Assembly: GCA_937891135.1 (NCBI GenBank)
Contig: CALAFB010000025.1
Location: 1 to 34,030, forward strand
Reading direction: 5' to 3'
Length of the DNA stretch: 34,030 nucleotides
Origin: an uncultured Elusimicrobium sp.
GTDB lineage: Bacteria > Elusimicrobiota > Elusimicrobia > Elusimicrobiales > Elusimicrobiaceae
In this document: in pieces, positions 22,368 to 31,124 of the stretch
How the letters are laid out: the number at the start of each line of letters is the position of its first letter
How positions within the stretch are numbered: position 1 is the stretch's first letter
Translations under genes and position numbers: made by a program
Notes under the pieces: generated by a model
Seen by the model: only the letters and a program-made list of their open reading frames with translations
Told to the model about the DNA's origin: nothing
Database searches by the model: none

Positions 22368-24683
22368 ATGGCAGCCAAAGAAAAAGTTAAATCAGAAGAA
22401 AAAATAATTGCTTTTTCCGGTCCGAAAGAAGGGGCCGGGAAAACTACGCTTACGCTCAATTTGGCCCTTGGCTGGGCGGGTATCCAGAAACGGCCGGTAT
22501 TAGTGGTCCCGTTAGACCCGTTGGCCCGGCAGGAGCACAGTTTTTATTTAAATATTAAAAAACCCGTCAGCGTAGCAGATATTTTGCAAACCCTCGGAAA
22601 TACGAATATAGCCGTTGTGGGGGGGTTATTACGGGGTAAAATTTCCATGTCCCAATGGGGGGTGGGGGTATTACCGTTAGGAAATACCCGTGCACAAGTA
22701 GCGTCTATTAGCCCTAAAATTTTAATTCCTATTTTATCACGTTTGGCTCAAACATTTGATATTTTTCTGGACGTAGATTCCAGCTTTCCCATGCAAGCAT
22801 TTGCATTTGATATTGCAGACAAAATGTTTTGGGTATCCCAAGCGACGCGTACCCATTTAAATGCAACGGTGCAGTTGTTTAACGATTACAAAAGCCAGCA
22901 TTATCCCATGGACCGTGTAAGTGTAATTTGTAACGCGTATGATATGCCGGGGTCTATTCCCTACGCGGAAGTAGAGCAGTTCTATGGGTCTTTAGGGCAC
23001 GAAATAGATGTATTTTTACCGTGGGACGAAGAAGTAATGGCGGCTTCCAACCGGCGGGAAGTAGAAATTATCGTGAACCCGCAGGCAGAATGGGTCAAAG
23101 GATTGCGGTTGGTGTTAGCTAAAATCCGTGATTTAAAACCTGCTCCCAAAGATTGGACGGCTTCCGTATCCGATGAAGAATTTACGCAGGCTGCACAAGA
23201 AATTTGGAGCCCGGTCCTTTTTAACGGCAATACAACAGCGAGCGTGGAAAGCCATTTGGCTGGTGCCGGGAACGAGCCGGAGAAGGTTAAACTTTCTTTT
23301 TGGGATGATTTAAAGCAAAAAGTGCATAAAGAAGTAGTGCACACGTTGGAAATTGAACATATTGTTGTGAGCGATGAAAGTTCTGCTAGTGCACAAACCC
23401 GTAAGCGGGTAGCGGCCATTGTAGATGATATTTTGCAGAAACAGCCCAATTTGCAGTTTTCACGCGAACAACGCGCCCGTTTTTCCTCGGAATTATTAGA
23501 TGAAATTTTAGGGTTAGGGCCGCTGGAAGTCCTCATGCGGGACCCGGCTGTTACCGAAATTATGGTCAACGCATTTGATAAAATTTTTATTGAGCAAAAA
23601 GGGAAACTGACGCTGACCAAATACAAATTTAGAAATAATGACCAAGTTGTTCAAGTCATTAAACGGATTGTGGCACCGTTGGGTCGCCGTATTGATGAAT
23701 CCGTACCGCTTGTAGACGCGCGTTTAAAAGACGGTTCCCGTGTGAACGCGATTATTTCTCCGCTGGCGGTTTCCGGGCCGACGTTGACCATTCGCCGTTT
23801 TTCCCAAAAACCGTTCGGGCCGGAAGATTATTACCGTTTTGGTACCATTAGTCCGGAATGTATGGAATTTATTAAACAATGTGTTAAAATCCGTAAAAAC
23901 ATTATTGTTTGTGGCGGTACCGGTACTGGTAAAACGACCTTTTTAAACGCCATTTCTGGTTATATTGCCGATGATGAACGTATTATTACGGTAGAAGATA
24001 CGGCGGAGTTGCGCTTACAGCAGCCGCATTGGGTATCTTTGGAAAGCCGTCCGCCTAACGTAGAAGGTAAAGGGGCGGTAACTATTCAGGATTTAGTGAA
24101 GAACTGTTTGCGTATGCGTCCGGACCGTATTGTGGTTGGGGAGTGCCGTGGCGGTGAAGCGTTAGATATGTTACAGGCTATGAACACCGGGCACGAAGGT
24201 TCTCTGACAACTATTCACGCCAATACGCCGCGTGACGGTTTATCCCGTTTGGAAGCGATGTGTATGCAAACTGGGGCCGATTTACCGGTATACGTAATCC
24301 GTGAGATGATTTCTTCCGCGGTAAACTTGATTGTACAATTATCCCGTTTTTCGGACGGTTCCCGTAAAGTCACTTATATTACGGAAATGCACGGCCAGAA
24401 AAATAATGAAATCCAATCTACCGATTTATTCCGCTATGTGCAGACGGGGGTAGATGAAAACGGCAAAGTGCAGGGTATTTTTGCCCCCACGGGGAACTTG
24501 CCCACTTTTTATGATGAATTTGAATCCAAGGGTTGTCCGGTGGATAAAGAAGTATTTACCAAGGGGGCTGTTCCGCTAGGGGCTGACGGAGAGCCGAATG
24601 TAAAAGCGTTGCAGCGTCGGCAGCAGCGTATGTATAGTGAGGGCCCTGTTCCTTTACCGCCCGCTCCGCCTAAGATATCATAA
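22368..24683 (+). CDS. TadZ-TadA (CpaE-CpaF) fusion ATPase
   Basis: 771 residues joining two normally separate Tad proteins. The N-terminal half (about 1-260) is a MinD/ParA-like CpaE/TadZ domain with the deviant Walker A K20-E-G-A-G-K25-T, used to position the machine at a pole. After a linker (about 260-320), the C-terminal part (about 325-720) is a CpaF/TadA secretion ATPase with Walker A GGTGTGKT (516-523), the Asp-box VEDTAEL, Walker B RMRPDRIVVGECRGGE and His-box TTIHANTPRD. It powers pilus assembly at the inner membrane. The reading frame is continuous, so this is a real fusion. tadB follows after 4 bases. Confidence 0.93.
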   Translation: MAAKEKVKSEEKIIAFSGPKEGAGKTTLTLNLALGWAGIQKRPVLVVPLDPLARQEHSFYLNIKKPVSVADILQTLGNTNIAVVGGLLRGKISMSQWGVGVLPLGNTRAQVASISPKILIPILSRLAQTFDIFLDVDSSFPMQAFAFDIADKMFWVSQATRTHLNATVQLFNDYKSQHYPMDRVSVICNAYDMPGSIPYAEVEQFYGSLGHEIDVFLPWDEEVMAASNRREVEIIVNPQAEWVKGLRLVLAKIRDLKPAPKDWTASVSDEEFTQAAQEIWSPVLFNGNTTASVESHLAGAGNEPEKVKLSFWDDLKQKVHKEVVHTLEIEHIVVSDESSASAQTRKRVAAIVDDILQKQPNLQFSREQRARFSSELLDEILGLGPLEVLMRDPAVTEIMVNAFDKIFIEQKGKLTLTKYKFRNNDQVVQVIKRIVAPLGRRIDESVPLVDARLKDGSRVNAIISPLAVSGPTLTIRRFSQKPFGPEDYYRFGTISPECMEFIKQCVKIRKNIIVCGGTGTGKTTFLNAISGYIADDERIITVEDTAELRLQQPHWVSLESRPPNVEGKGAVTIQDLVKNCLRMRPDRIVVGECRGGEALDMLQAMNTGHEGSLTTIHANTPRDGLSRLEAMCMQTGADLPVYVIREMISSAVNLIVQLSRFSDGSRKVTYITEMHGQKNNEIQSTDLFRYVQTGVDENGKVQGIFAPTGNLPTFYDEFESKGCPVDKEVFTKGAVPLGADGEPNVKALQRRQQRMYSEGPVPLPPAPPKIS

Positions 24684-24687
24684 ATCT

Positions 24688-26319
24688 ATGAAACAAACAC
24701 TACGTTATGTAACCGGAATTATATTGCTAACCGTTACCGGATTATTTCTTCCGGGTTCCGGGTGGTCCCGTGCGCTGGGAACGGAAGATTTAAAAAAAAT
24801 CCAATGTGCCCAGGATAAAATGCGTATTTTGGCGGGGTTTTTTAACGTAGATGTCAAAGAGAGCGAAAAGACCTATACACTCACAGATTTATGTGGTGCT
24901 GCGGCTGATAAGCCTGTTACCATGCCGGATTGGTTTGCGGAAGAATTGGCCCGCATGGATAAGAACAAAGTTGTATTTGTAAAAACGGATAACCAGACGT
25001 ATAGTGAAGTAGATTTGTGGCGTCAGGCATTTTCTAATGTGTATTTGTATTTAGACCGTGCTGCCCAATCCTTAGAGCCAAACCGCCCGATCGTGTTAGA
25101 ACAGCTTTCCCGCGGCTATGTGGGCAACCGTTTAAATTTAATGGCTACGTTGGACCGTTTAAATAAAGATTTGTTACGCGGGCAGCAATTAGTAGTTATG
25201 AAAGACAGTATGGGCGGCCGTGCGCGCTCTATGTTATCTACGTTGGAACTAATTAACAACGAATTTTTTAGTACTATTGAATCTTTTTCCAGTCCTGTTT
25301 CCCAGCGGGATGATAAATACCGCCAATCGGTCATGGCCGTAGTGGTATTAGCCAATCACTTGTATGCTCAATTTATGGGAAGTCCTATTCCGGCTACCCC
25401 TCCGGATCCGAAAACGTACCAAACTACCCAGGCAGACCGGTTATATATTTTAACGCTGATTATTATTGGTTCTGTGTTTGCCGGGATGTTTGTATTCTTT
25501 CTTATTAACAGCAAGCGGGATTCTATCGGGCGTATGTTGGAGGATTACCGTGCCAAAAGTGCAGTATGGGCCGAAGATTTTAATCGTCAGTTTGTAACCA
25601 TTGATATTAAATATATTGTATTCGGTACAATTGCTATTTTTATGGGATTTGGTTTCTTGTCCGGTTGGGTGATTGGCGGATTTTTTGGGGTGTTTGTATT
25701 TTTATTTTTCCTTATGGTGGGGGGGATTATCAGTATCCGGGTTCCGTCTGCTTTGTTAGAATCCCTTAAACGTAGCCGTGGGGTTAAAGTGAATAAACAG
25801 TTAATGGATGCCCTTATTTTGCTTTCTAACTCGTTACGTTCGGGAATGGACATTGTCCAAGGTTTTGAAATGGTGGCCAAAGATTTACTGCCGCCGATTT
25901 CGGATGAGTTTGGCCTGGTCGTAAAAAATTACCAATTAGGTACTCCGTTTGAACAAGCGTTAGACGGTATGGTAAACCGCGTGGACAGCCGGATGCTTTC
26001 TTACATTGTAAAAGCAATTATTATTCAGCGGCAGGTTGGGGGTAATTTACCTGTTATTTTTGCCCGTTTGGTAGAAAATATCCGCGAAGAAAGCAAACTG
26101 GAAGAAAAACTCCAGGCGTTAACTGCCCAACAGCGTATCCAATCCATTGTTGTGAGTGTAATGCCGTTTATTATGATGGCGGTCATGTTCTTATTCCAGC
26201 CTACCCAAATGATTAACTTCTATACCAGTTCTATTGGTATGATTATTTTCTTGTTTTGTGTCATTTGGATTTTCATCGGAATGCACGTGTTGCGTAAACT
26301 TGGGGATATTAAGGTGTAA
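24688..26319 (+). CDS. tadB: TadB-like inner membrane platform protein with large N-terminal extension
   Basis: 543 residues. The C-terminal half is an ordinary TadB: two TM helices (about 310-355), the T2SSF domain (about 370-490; LMDALILLSNSLRSGMDIVQGFE) and two final TM helices (about 486-532). The N-terminal half is extra: a signal-like hydrophobic segment (about 5-28), then about 225 residues of soluble sequence that should face the periplasm, then a TM helix at about 252-274. Family members are usually about 300 residues. I chose ATG 24688; an upstream in-frame ATG at 24637 lies inside the ATPase gene and would bury the signal sequence. Confidence 0.88.
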   Translation: MKQTLRYVTGIILLTVTGLFLPGSGWSRALGTEDLKKIQCAQDKMRILAGFFNVDVKESEKTYTLTDLCGAAADKPVTMPDWFAEELARMDKNKVVFVKTDNQTYSEVDLWRQAFSNVYLYLDRAAQSLEPNRPIVLEQLSRGYVGNRLNLMATLDRLNKDLLRGQQLVVMKDSMGGRARSMLSTLELINNEFFSTIESFSSPVSQRDDKYRQSVMAVVVLANHLYAQFMGSPIPATPPDPKTYQTTQADRLYILTLIIIGSVFAGMFVFFLINSKRDSIGRMLEDYRAKSAVWAEDFNRQFVTIDIKYIVFGTIAIFMGFGFLSGWVIGGFFGVFVFLFFLMVGGIISIRVPSALLESLKRSRGVKVNKQLMDALILLSNSLRSGMDIVQGFEMVAKDLLPPISDEFGLVVKNYQLGTPFEQALDGMVNRVDSRMLSYIVKAIIIQRQVGGNLPVIFARLVENIREESKLEEKLQALTAQQRIQSIVVSVMPFIMMAVMFLFQPTQMINFYTSSIGMIIFLFCVIWIFIGMHVLRKLGDIKV

Positions 26320-26321
26320 GT

Positions 26322-27209
26322 ATGAATGTAATGATGTCTGCTGGATTATTCTTACTTGTAGGGTTTGGGGCTTTAATGTTAGGGGCTGCGGTATTTAATT
26401 TGTTGGCTCCGGAAAAAGACCGGGAAGATATTGTAGATGTTGCGGTACAGCGTTATAAATCCGCTTCTAGTTTTGCCCGCTTAAACCCGGATGGAAAATT
26501 GTTGGACCGTGTGGCCTTATTTTGTTTGCATACTTTTCATTTAGAAGATAGTTTGGAAGAAATGTACTTGCAATTGGGTAGCCCCGAAAAACCACAGCCT
26601 GTAGATATTTTATATACAAAAATTATTGCAGCGATTGCTATTCCCGCTGCCATGATGCTTTTGTTTAAATCTTTTTGGCCGGTTTTATTTGTACCGTTGG
26701 CCTTTATGGTGCCGGATGCGCTTATCCGCAGCAAAATCCAAAAACGCCAGCAAGAGATTTTGGGGAATTTTTCTACTACCGTAGATTTGGCGGCACTTAT
26801 TATTGAGTCCGGGCTAGATTATCTAACGGCGTTTGAACGTATTATTAAAGTAGCGCGGGAAAAAACAATTTTGGAAACCGAATTAGACAAAACCATTGGG
26901 GAAATTAAACTGGGGTATTCCCGCAGGGAAGCCTTGGAACGTTTTGCGGCTCGTACGGGAGTGCCGGAAGTGCGTACGTTGGTGGGGCTTATTATTCAAT
27001 CTGACGAATTAGGTACCAGTTTGGTAGACTTGCTGCGTAACTTTTCGGCGGATTTACGTTATAGCCGTTTGAACAAGGCGGAAAAACTGGCGGCCCAAGC
27101 CTCTACCAAAATGTTATTTCCGCTATTTATGTTTATTTTCCCGACGATTTTTATTTTAATTTTATCCCCCATGCTGGGAGGTTTATTATCCGGCGGATTG
27201 GGGTTTTGA
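26322..27209 (+). CDS. tadC: TadC-like inner membrane platform protein
   Basis: 295 residues: an N-terminal TM helix (about 5-27), a cytoplasmic stretch, a hydrophobic pair (about 102-132), the T2SSF domain (about 140-265; TTVDLAALIIESGLDYLTAFERI) and a final TM helix (about 270-290) ending in a Gly-rich tail. TadB and TadC form the inner membrane base that the ATPase drives. Starts 2 bases after tadB with AAGG upstream; normal length and organisation. Confidence 0.92.
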   Translation: MNVMMSAGLFLLVGFGALMLGAAVFNLLAPEKDREDIVDVAVQRYKSASSFARLNPDGKLLDRVALFCLHTFHLEDSLEEMYLQLGSPEKPQPVDILYTKIIAAIAIPAAMMLLFKSFWPVLFVPLAFMVPDALIRSKIQKRQQEILGNFSTTVDLAALIIESGLDYLTAFERIIKVAREKTILETELDKTIGEIKLGYSRREALERFAARTGVPEVRTLVGLIIQSDELGTSLVDLLRNFSADLRYSRLNKAEKLAAQASTKMLFPLFMFIFPTIFILILSPMLGGLLSGGLGF

Positions 27210-27218
27210 GGGCGCACT

Positions 27219-28700
27219 ATGAAAAAACAATTACTTTTGACTGTGTGTGTATGGATGGCAATGCCGGCGGTGTCTTCTACGTTTAACCGTGCGGTTCCCG
27301 TTCGCCAGTATGGGAAAGAAGCCGGGATGCTGTTGGACTTAGGCAAAATTTCGTTGGGTACTTTAAATGATGTAGAAGAAAAGAAACAATATTTATCTAC
27401 AGTCCAGTTGGAAAAACAACGTATCCAAAATTATACCCTTCGTATGGTGTATGACAATGCGTACCAGTTGTATAAACAAGGGGATTACCAACGTGCGCAA
27501 GAAATGGCACAAACTATTTTAAGTATTGACCCCAACTTTAAACAAGCCCAAACATTAGCCAAACAGGCTTATCACATGGGTACCTATGGTACTATTTCCG
27601 AACAACAGGTATTAGATACTAAATTCCGTGAAGCTATGGCCCTGTATGATAGCGGCCGCTTGGTAGAAGCGAATGATAAATTAAATGAAATTTTGACAAT
27701 TCGTCCCGGTAATCAGCGGGCCCAATCTTGGAAAAACCAAATTGATGCAGAAATTGCCCGGGAATACGCTCGCCGCGGGGAAGTAGCCAATAAACAAGGT
27801 AATTATCAAGCGGCGTTGGATGCCTGGTACAATGCGTTGTTAATGCGTAAGGATGACCCGGCTTTAGTAACTAAGATTTCAGATATTGAGTCTAAATTAC
27901 GGGAACAGCAATTACAAGAAAGTATGAAACAAGCCATGGAGTTATATAACCAAGGCCGTTACGTAGAGGCATACGCTGTATTTGAACGGATTAAAAAAAT
28001 TCAGCCCGGAGATGCCCGTGTACAAAAGTATATGTCCCAGCTTAAAAATGAAATTGCAGGCGGATATTATGCTGCCGGCTGCCAGGCTTATAGTGCCTAC
28101 CGTTTTGATCAGGCTATCGGGTATTTTACGAACGCTAAAAAGTGGGGGGCGGATGCGGCTGCTATGGATAATATGATTAAGCAATCCCGCTATGCCAAAG
28201 AACGCTATATTCGCAATCAGGAATTGCGTGCCAAACAACAGGCCGAACAGGCTAGGTTAGCGGCCTTGCGTTCTTCCCAAGAAGCCAAAACAAAGACCGA
28301 AGCAGCTTTAAAGCAAGCTGAACAAAAGCCGGAAGAACCGGAGACCGTGGAAACAGTAGTAGTAGATACACAGGTTCCGGGCGTTCCTGGCACGGTTAAT
28401 ATCCCTGTACCAAGCACTACAGGCAGCAGTACTGCCGGTATGACGCCTGTGCCGGGTTCATCAGTAGCCATACCGGAGCAACCTTTCCCTACGCTTAATA
28501 CCGGGGGCGGAATGAGCCGCGTGTCCGAAGAAGCGCGTGCGGCTTCCAAAGCCAAATATATGGAAGGGGTGGATGCTTATAACCAGGATGATTTTGAACG
28601 GGCCCGCCAAGCATGGATTGCGGCCAAACAATTAGACCCCGGCAATACGGATGCGGAAGTGGGGTTACGTAAGGTGGAAGAACGGATGATGATCCGTTAG
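27219..28700 (+). CDS. Secreted TPR protein (possible TadD analogue)
   Basis: 493 residues: a signal peptide (1-20, no clear lipobox) and TPR-like helix pairs at about 78-111, 137-170, 185-218, 238-271, 286-319 and, after a gap, 455-488. Between residues 325 and 375 lies a Lys/Gln/Glu/Ala-rich coiled region, then a Pro/Thr/Ser-rich linker (about 385-440). TadD of classical Tad loci is a TPR lipoprotein needed for secretin assembly, and this gene sits at the matching place after tadC, so a similar periplasmic scaffold role is likely. With a secretin lacking its periplasmic domains, such a scaffold could matter more than usual. Confidence 0.8.
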   Translation: MKKQLLLTVCVWMAMPAVSSTFNRAVPVRQYGKEAGMLLDLGKISLGTLNDVEEKKQYLSTVQLEKQRIQNYTLRMVYDNAYQLYKQGDYQRAQEMAQTILSIDPNFKQAQTLAKQAYHMGTYGTISEQQVLDTKFREAMALYDSGRLVEANDKLNEILTIRPGNQRAQSWKNQIDAEIAREYARRGEVANKQGNYQAALDAWYNALLMRKDDPALVTKISDIESKLREQQLQESMKQAMELYNQGRYVEAYAVFERIKKIQPGDARVQKYMSQLKNEIAGGYYAAGCQAYSAYRFDQAIGYFTNAKKWGADAAAMDNMIKQSRYAKERYIRNQELRAKQQAEQARLAALRSSQEAKTKTEAALKQAEQKPEEPETVETVVVDTQVPGVPGTVNIPVPSTTGSSTAGMTPVPGSSVAIPEQPFPTLNTGGGMSRVSEEARAASKAKYMEGVDAYNQDDFERARQAWIAAKQLDPGNTDAEVGLRKVEERMMIR

Positions 28701-28709
28701 GAAAGAACT

Positions 28710-29825
28710 ATGAAATTAACATCTAAATGGTTGTTGTGGTTTATTCTGGTAACTGTATATGCGGCTATCATTGGCGGATTGTTTTATTACAATTTATTTA
28801 AATATGTATTTGATACCAAACTGCAAAATGAAATGGTAGAAATGGTTCGTTATCGGGCCCCGCAGCTAGTGCAAGCGTTGGCCACTAAGCCTAAACTTGT
28901 GGCGTTTACAGAAGTAGACCAAATGAAAGAAATGATGCAGAATGATTCCCGGTTAAAAAGCATTGTTTACTTAAATTATGACGGGTCCGTCCGGTGGCAT
29001 GAAAATACTCGGTTTATCGGTATGTCGTATTCGGATTATAATAATGCAGTCGGCTTTGATAGTGGGGCGGTCGTGCAGGCTATCCGTTCCGGCAGTCCGC
29101 GGGCGGTGCTTACGTCAGACGGAGATAATTATGAAATGGCTATCCCGTTGTTAGCGAAAGGAAATGTCGTAGCGGGGGTAGTGGATTTGACGGTTTCCCG
29201 CACCGGTGCACGGGAACTGATTTATTCTTCCATGATCCGCTATGCAGTAGGGGCGTGTATTATACTTCTGATTATTGGCGGAGTATTGTATTTGTTCTTA
29301 TTATTCCAGGTTATTCGTCCGCTTACGCTGCTTAAAGATGAAATTGAGGCAGTTTCCTTTAATAACCTTACGTTACCATATCCGGACCGTTCCGATGAAA
29401 TTGGAGCGGTAGCTTCGGCGGTGAAGGGGCTGCTTAGCAAGATTGAAACGGATATCAAAGGCGAAGAACACGAAGAAATTATGTCTTTAGACAAAGAAAA
29501 AACCTGGTGGAAGGCTATCTTGGCGGTTTCTATTCCCAAAGGAACACGTGCTTTAGTAGTGGATGAAAATTACAATGTATTGTATACGAATTTTGAGTTG
29601 AATTTGGAAGACGGGCGCAAAGTACACTTGTTAGATGTATTTGACGGACGCCAACAGGAAATTATCCAAATTTTGGGTAAAGCGGCGGAGACCCCGTCTA
29701 AAGTATTGCGTGGTACGGCGGTAAGCAAGGACGTAAACTGTATGGTAAAAGCGGTGCAACTGCCGGATGATGCAGGTAAAAACCGGATGATTGTGGTGGT
29801 AGAGCCGGAAAAAGAAACCATTTAA
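28710..29825 (+). CDS. HAMP membrane sensor with no output domain
   Basis: 371 residues: TM1 (about 8-27), an extracytoplasmic region (about 28-175) with a CACHE/PAS-like strand (SIVYLNYDGSVRWHEN), TM2 (about 178-202), a HAMP domain (about 203-255; PLTLLKDEIEAVSF) and a cytoplasmic PAS-like end (about 272-368; ALVVDENYNVLYTN). It has no kinase, GGDEF, phosphatase or methyl-accepting part. It lies within the pilus operon, 9 bases after the TPR gene, so it may pass an external signal to pilus proteins or to the kinases downstream. Confidence 0.7.
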   Translation: MKLTSKWLLWFILVTVYAAIIGGLFYYNLFKYVFDTKLQNEMVEMVRYRAPQLVQALATKPKLVAFTEVDQMKEMMQNDSRLKSIVYLNYDGSVRWHENTRFIGMSYSDYNNAVGFDSGAVVQAIRSGSPRAVLTSDGDNYEMAIPLLAKGNVVAGVVDLTVSRTGARELIYSSMIRYAVGACIILLIIGGVLYLFLLFQVIRPLTLLKDEIEAVSFNNLTLPYPDRSDEIGAVASAVKGLLSKIETDIKGEEHEEIMSLDKEKTWWKAILAVSIPKGTRALVVDENYNVLYTNFELNLEDGRKVHLLDVFDGRQQEIIQILGKAAETPSKVLRGTAVSKDVNCMVKAVQLPDDAGKNRMIVVVEPEKETI

Positions 29826-29836
29826 AAGGAGAAGGT

Positions 29837-30106
29837 ATGAAAGTTGAAATTAAAAAAATAGCTGTAAAAGATGTTTTGTTTTCTGTGTTTCCGTTAGCAG
29901 TATTTGGAATTATGTTGCTAACGGCCATTGTGGAAGTATTTAAGCCGGAAGCCACGGTTACGGCATCCTACCTCTTAGGGTTACTGATGTATGCCGTGCA
30001 AGGAACATTGTTGTGGTTAGTTTCTATTGCGGTATTTTTATGGATATACAATTTCTTGTGCAGTTTAGGTATCCGCGGCGTACGCGTGGAATTGGAGGAC
30101 AAATAA
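29837..30106 (+). CDS. Small two-TM membrane protein of unknown function
   Basis: 89 residues with two hydrophobic helices (about 14-33 and 47-72) and a charged C-terminal end (GIRGVRVELEDK). The layout recalls small DUF3566-like membrane proteins, but I cannot assign it firmly. Good ribosome binding site (AAAAGGAGAAGG). It sits between the HAMP sensor and the thioredoxin-fold gene, with 11 bases before and 2 after, so it is part of the same operon. Confidence 0.75.
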   Translation: MKVEIKKIAVKDVLFSVFPLAVFGIMLLTAIVEVFKPEATVTASYLLGLLMYAVQGTLLWLVSIAVFLWIYNFLCSLGIRGVRVELEDK

Positions 30107-30108
30107 GC

Positions 30109-31056
30109 ATGCGTAAATTATTTGTTACCTGGATGGCAGGGTGTTTAGCCACTGCTGTGGTAGCAGCTCCGGCCAAAAAAGAAACCAAACCGGCTACTCC
30201 CAAAGCAGCTGAAAAAGTGGAATTTGTGATTGTAGAATCCGGAGAATATACTGCCGGGCAGGAAGACCCGCGTTTAACGATGGGGATTGCCCAGTTTTTG
30301 GGTATGGAACCGGTGGTTACCAAAATGACGCAGTTGGAAGCCGCCCAAAACCCGGCTTTAGCTAATGTGGATTACAGCTTTCTGCCGTTGTATTTAATTA
30401 AAAAGACAGATGCCGTACGTAGCAAAATGGAAGGACACATTAAACGCGGTTATGTTGCAGAATTAGCTGAATATATTGTTGTTTCTCATCAAACCCGTAC
30501 CGGAGTATATACCCAAAAAGAAGGGACCAAGGACCAGATGGAAATTTTTGTAATGTCCCAATGTCCGTATGGGGTTATGGCCGAGAATGCTGTTATTGAA
30601 GCCAAGAAAAAAGGCACTTTCCCCAAAGATAAAACGGTCCGAATTCGCTATATTGTAAATTATGATCCGGCTAACGGATTTTCCAGTCTGCACGGTCCGG
30701 CTGAGTGGGAAGAAGACGTCCGCCAACTTTTAATTGCTAAATATTATCCCACTAAATTATGGCAATATCTGGCTATTCGTAATAAAGATTATCGCTCCAG
30801 CCGTTGGGATAAAGCGATGGAAGCAGCCGGCATTAGTGTCAGTAAAATCAGCAAAAAATTTGATACGGAAGGGTTAGAACTTTTAAAACAAGAAGCCCAA
30901 TACGGCCGGGAATATAAGGTGAATGCTTCGCCTACTTTCTTGTGGGAAGGTAAAGTATTGTTGGATTTTGGTTCGGCTTCTGAGATAGACGGTTTTTCTT
31001 TCTTAAATCCGAACGCTGCTAGTGGTGCAAAGGCTGCTCCCGCGGGAAGTTGTTAA
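30109..31056 (+). CDS. Secreted thioredoxin-fold protein with single-Cys CPYG motif
   Basis: 315 residues: a signal peptide (1-20), a Lys/Pro-rich linker, an N-terminal domain (about 36-140) and a DsbA/thioredoxin-like domain (about 143-295). The active-site position reads SQC152-P-Y-G155, with Gly where the second Cys of CxxC should be, and the cis-Pro loop is present (NASP275T). The protein ends in Cys315. A monothiol site suggests an isomerase-like or binding role rather than an oxidase, possibly for the Cys-rich giant protein (inference). ATG 30109 has GGAGG upstream; an earlier in-frame ATG at 30013 lies in the previous gene and would hide the signal peptide. Confidence 0.78.
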   Translation: MRKLFVTWMAGCLATAVVAAPAKKETKPATPKAAEKVEFVIVESGEYTAGQEDPRLTMGIAQFLGMEPVVTKMTQLEAAQNPALANVDYSFLPLYLIKKTDAVRSKMEGHIKRGYVAELAEYIVVSHQTRTGVYTQKEGTKDQMEIFVMSQCPYGVMAENAVIEAKKKGTFPKDKTVRIRYIVNYDPANGFSSLHGPAEWEEDVRQLLIAKYYPTKLWQYLAIRNKDYRSSRWDKAMEAAGISVSKISKKFDTEGLELLKQEAQYGREYKVNASPTFLWEGKVLLDFGSASEIDGFSFLNPNAASGAKAAPAGSC

Positions 31057-31073
31057 TGGAAGTTGTAATTTAG

Positions 31074-31100
31074 GCGGGGGCTTAGCCCCCGCATTTTTTT
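31074..31100 (+). terminator. Strong intrinsic terminator ending the Tad operon
   Basis: GCGGGGGC (31074-31081) and GCCCCCGC (31085-31092) form a perfect 8-bp stem with a 3-base loop, followed by A and seven T residues (31094-31100). It is the clearest terminator in the window and separates the pilus operon from the two kinase genes. Confidence 0.93.
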
Positions 31101-31124
31101 CCGGTTTGTATAAAAAGGTAATTT

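Noticed and set aside
24637..24687. Earlier ATG for the TadB-like gene
   Set aside because: It overlaps the ATPase gene and places an Arg-rich stretch before the signal sequence; ATG 24688 gives a normal signal peptide.
30013..30108. Earlier ATG for the thioredoxin-fold gene
   Set aside because: It overlaps the preceding membrane protein gene; ATG 30109 has GGAGG upstream and starts a normal signal peptide.
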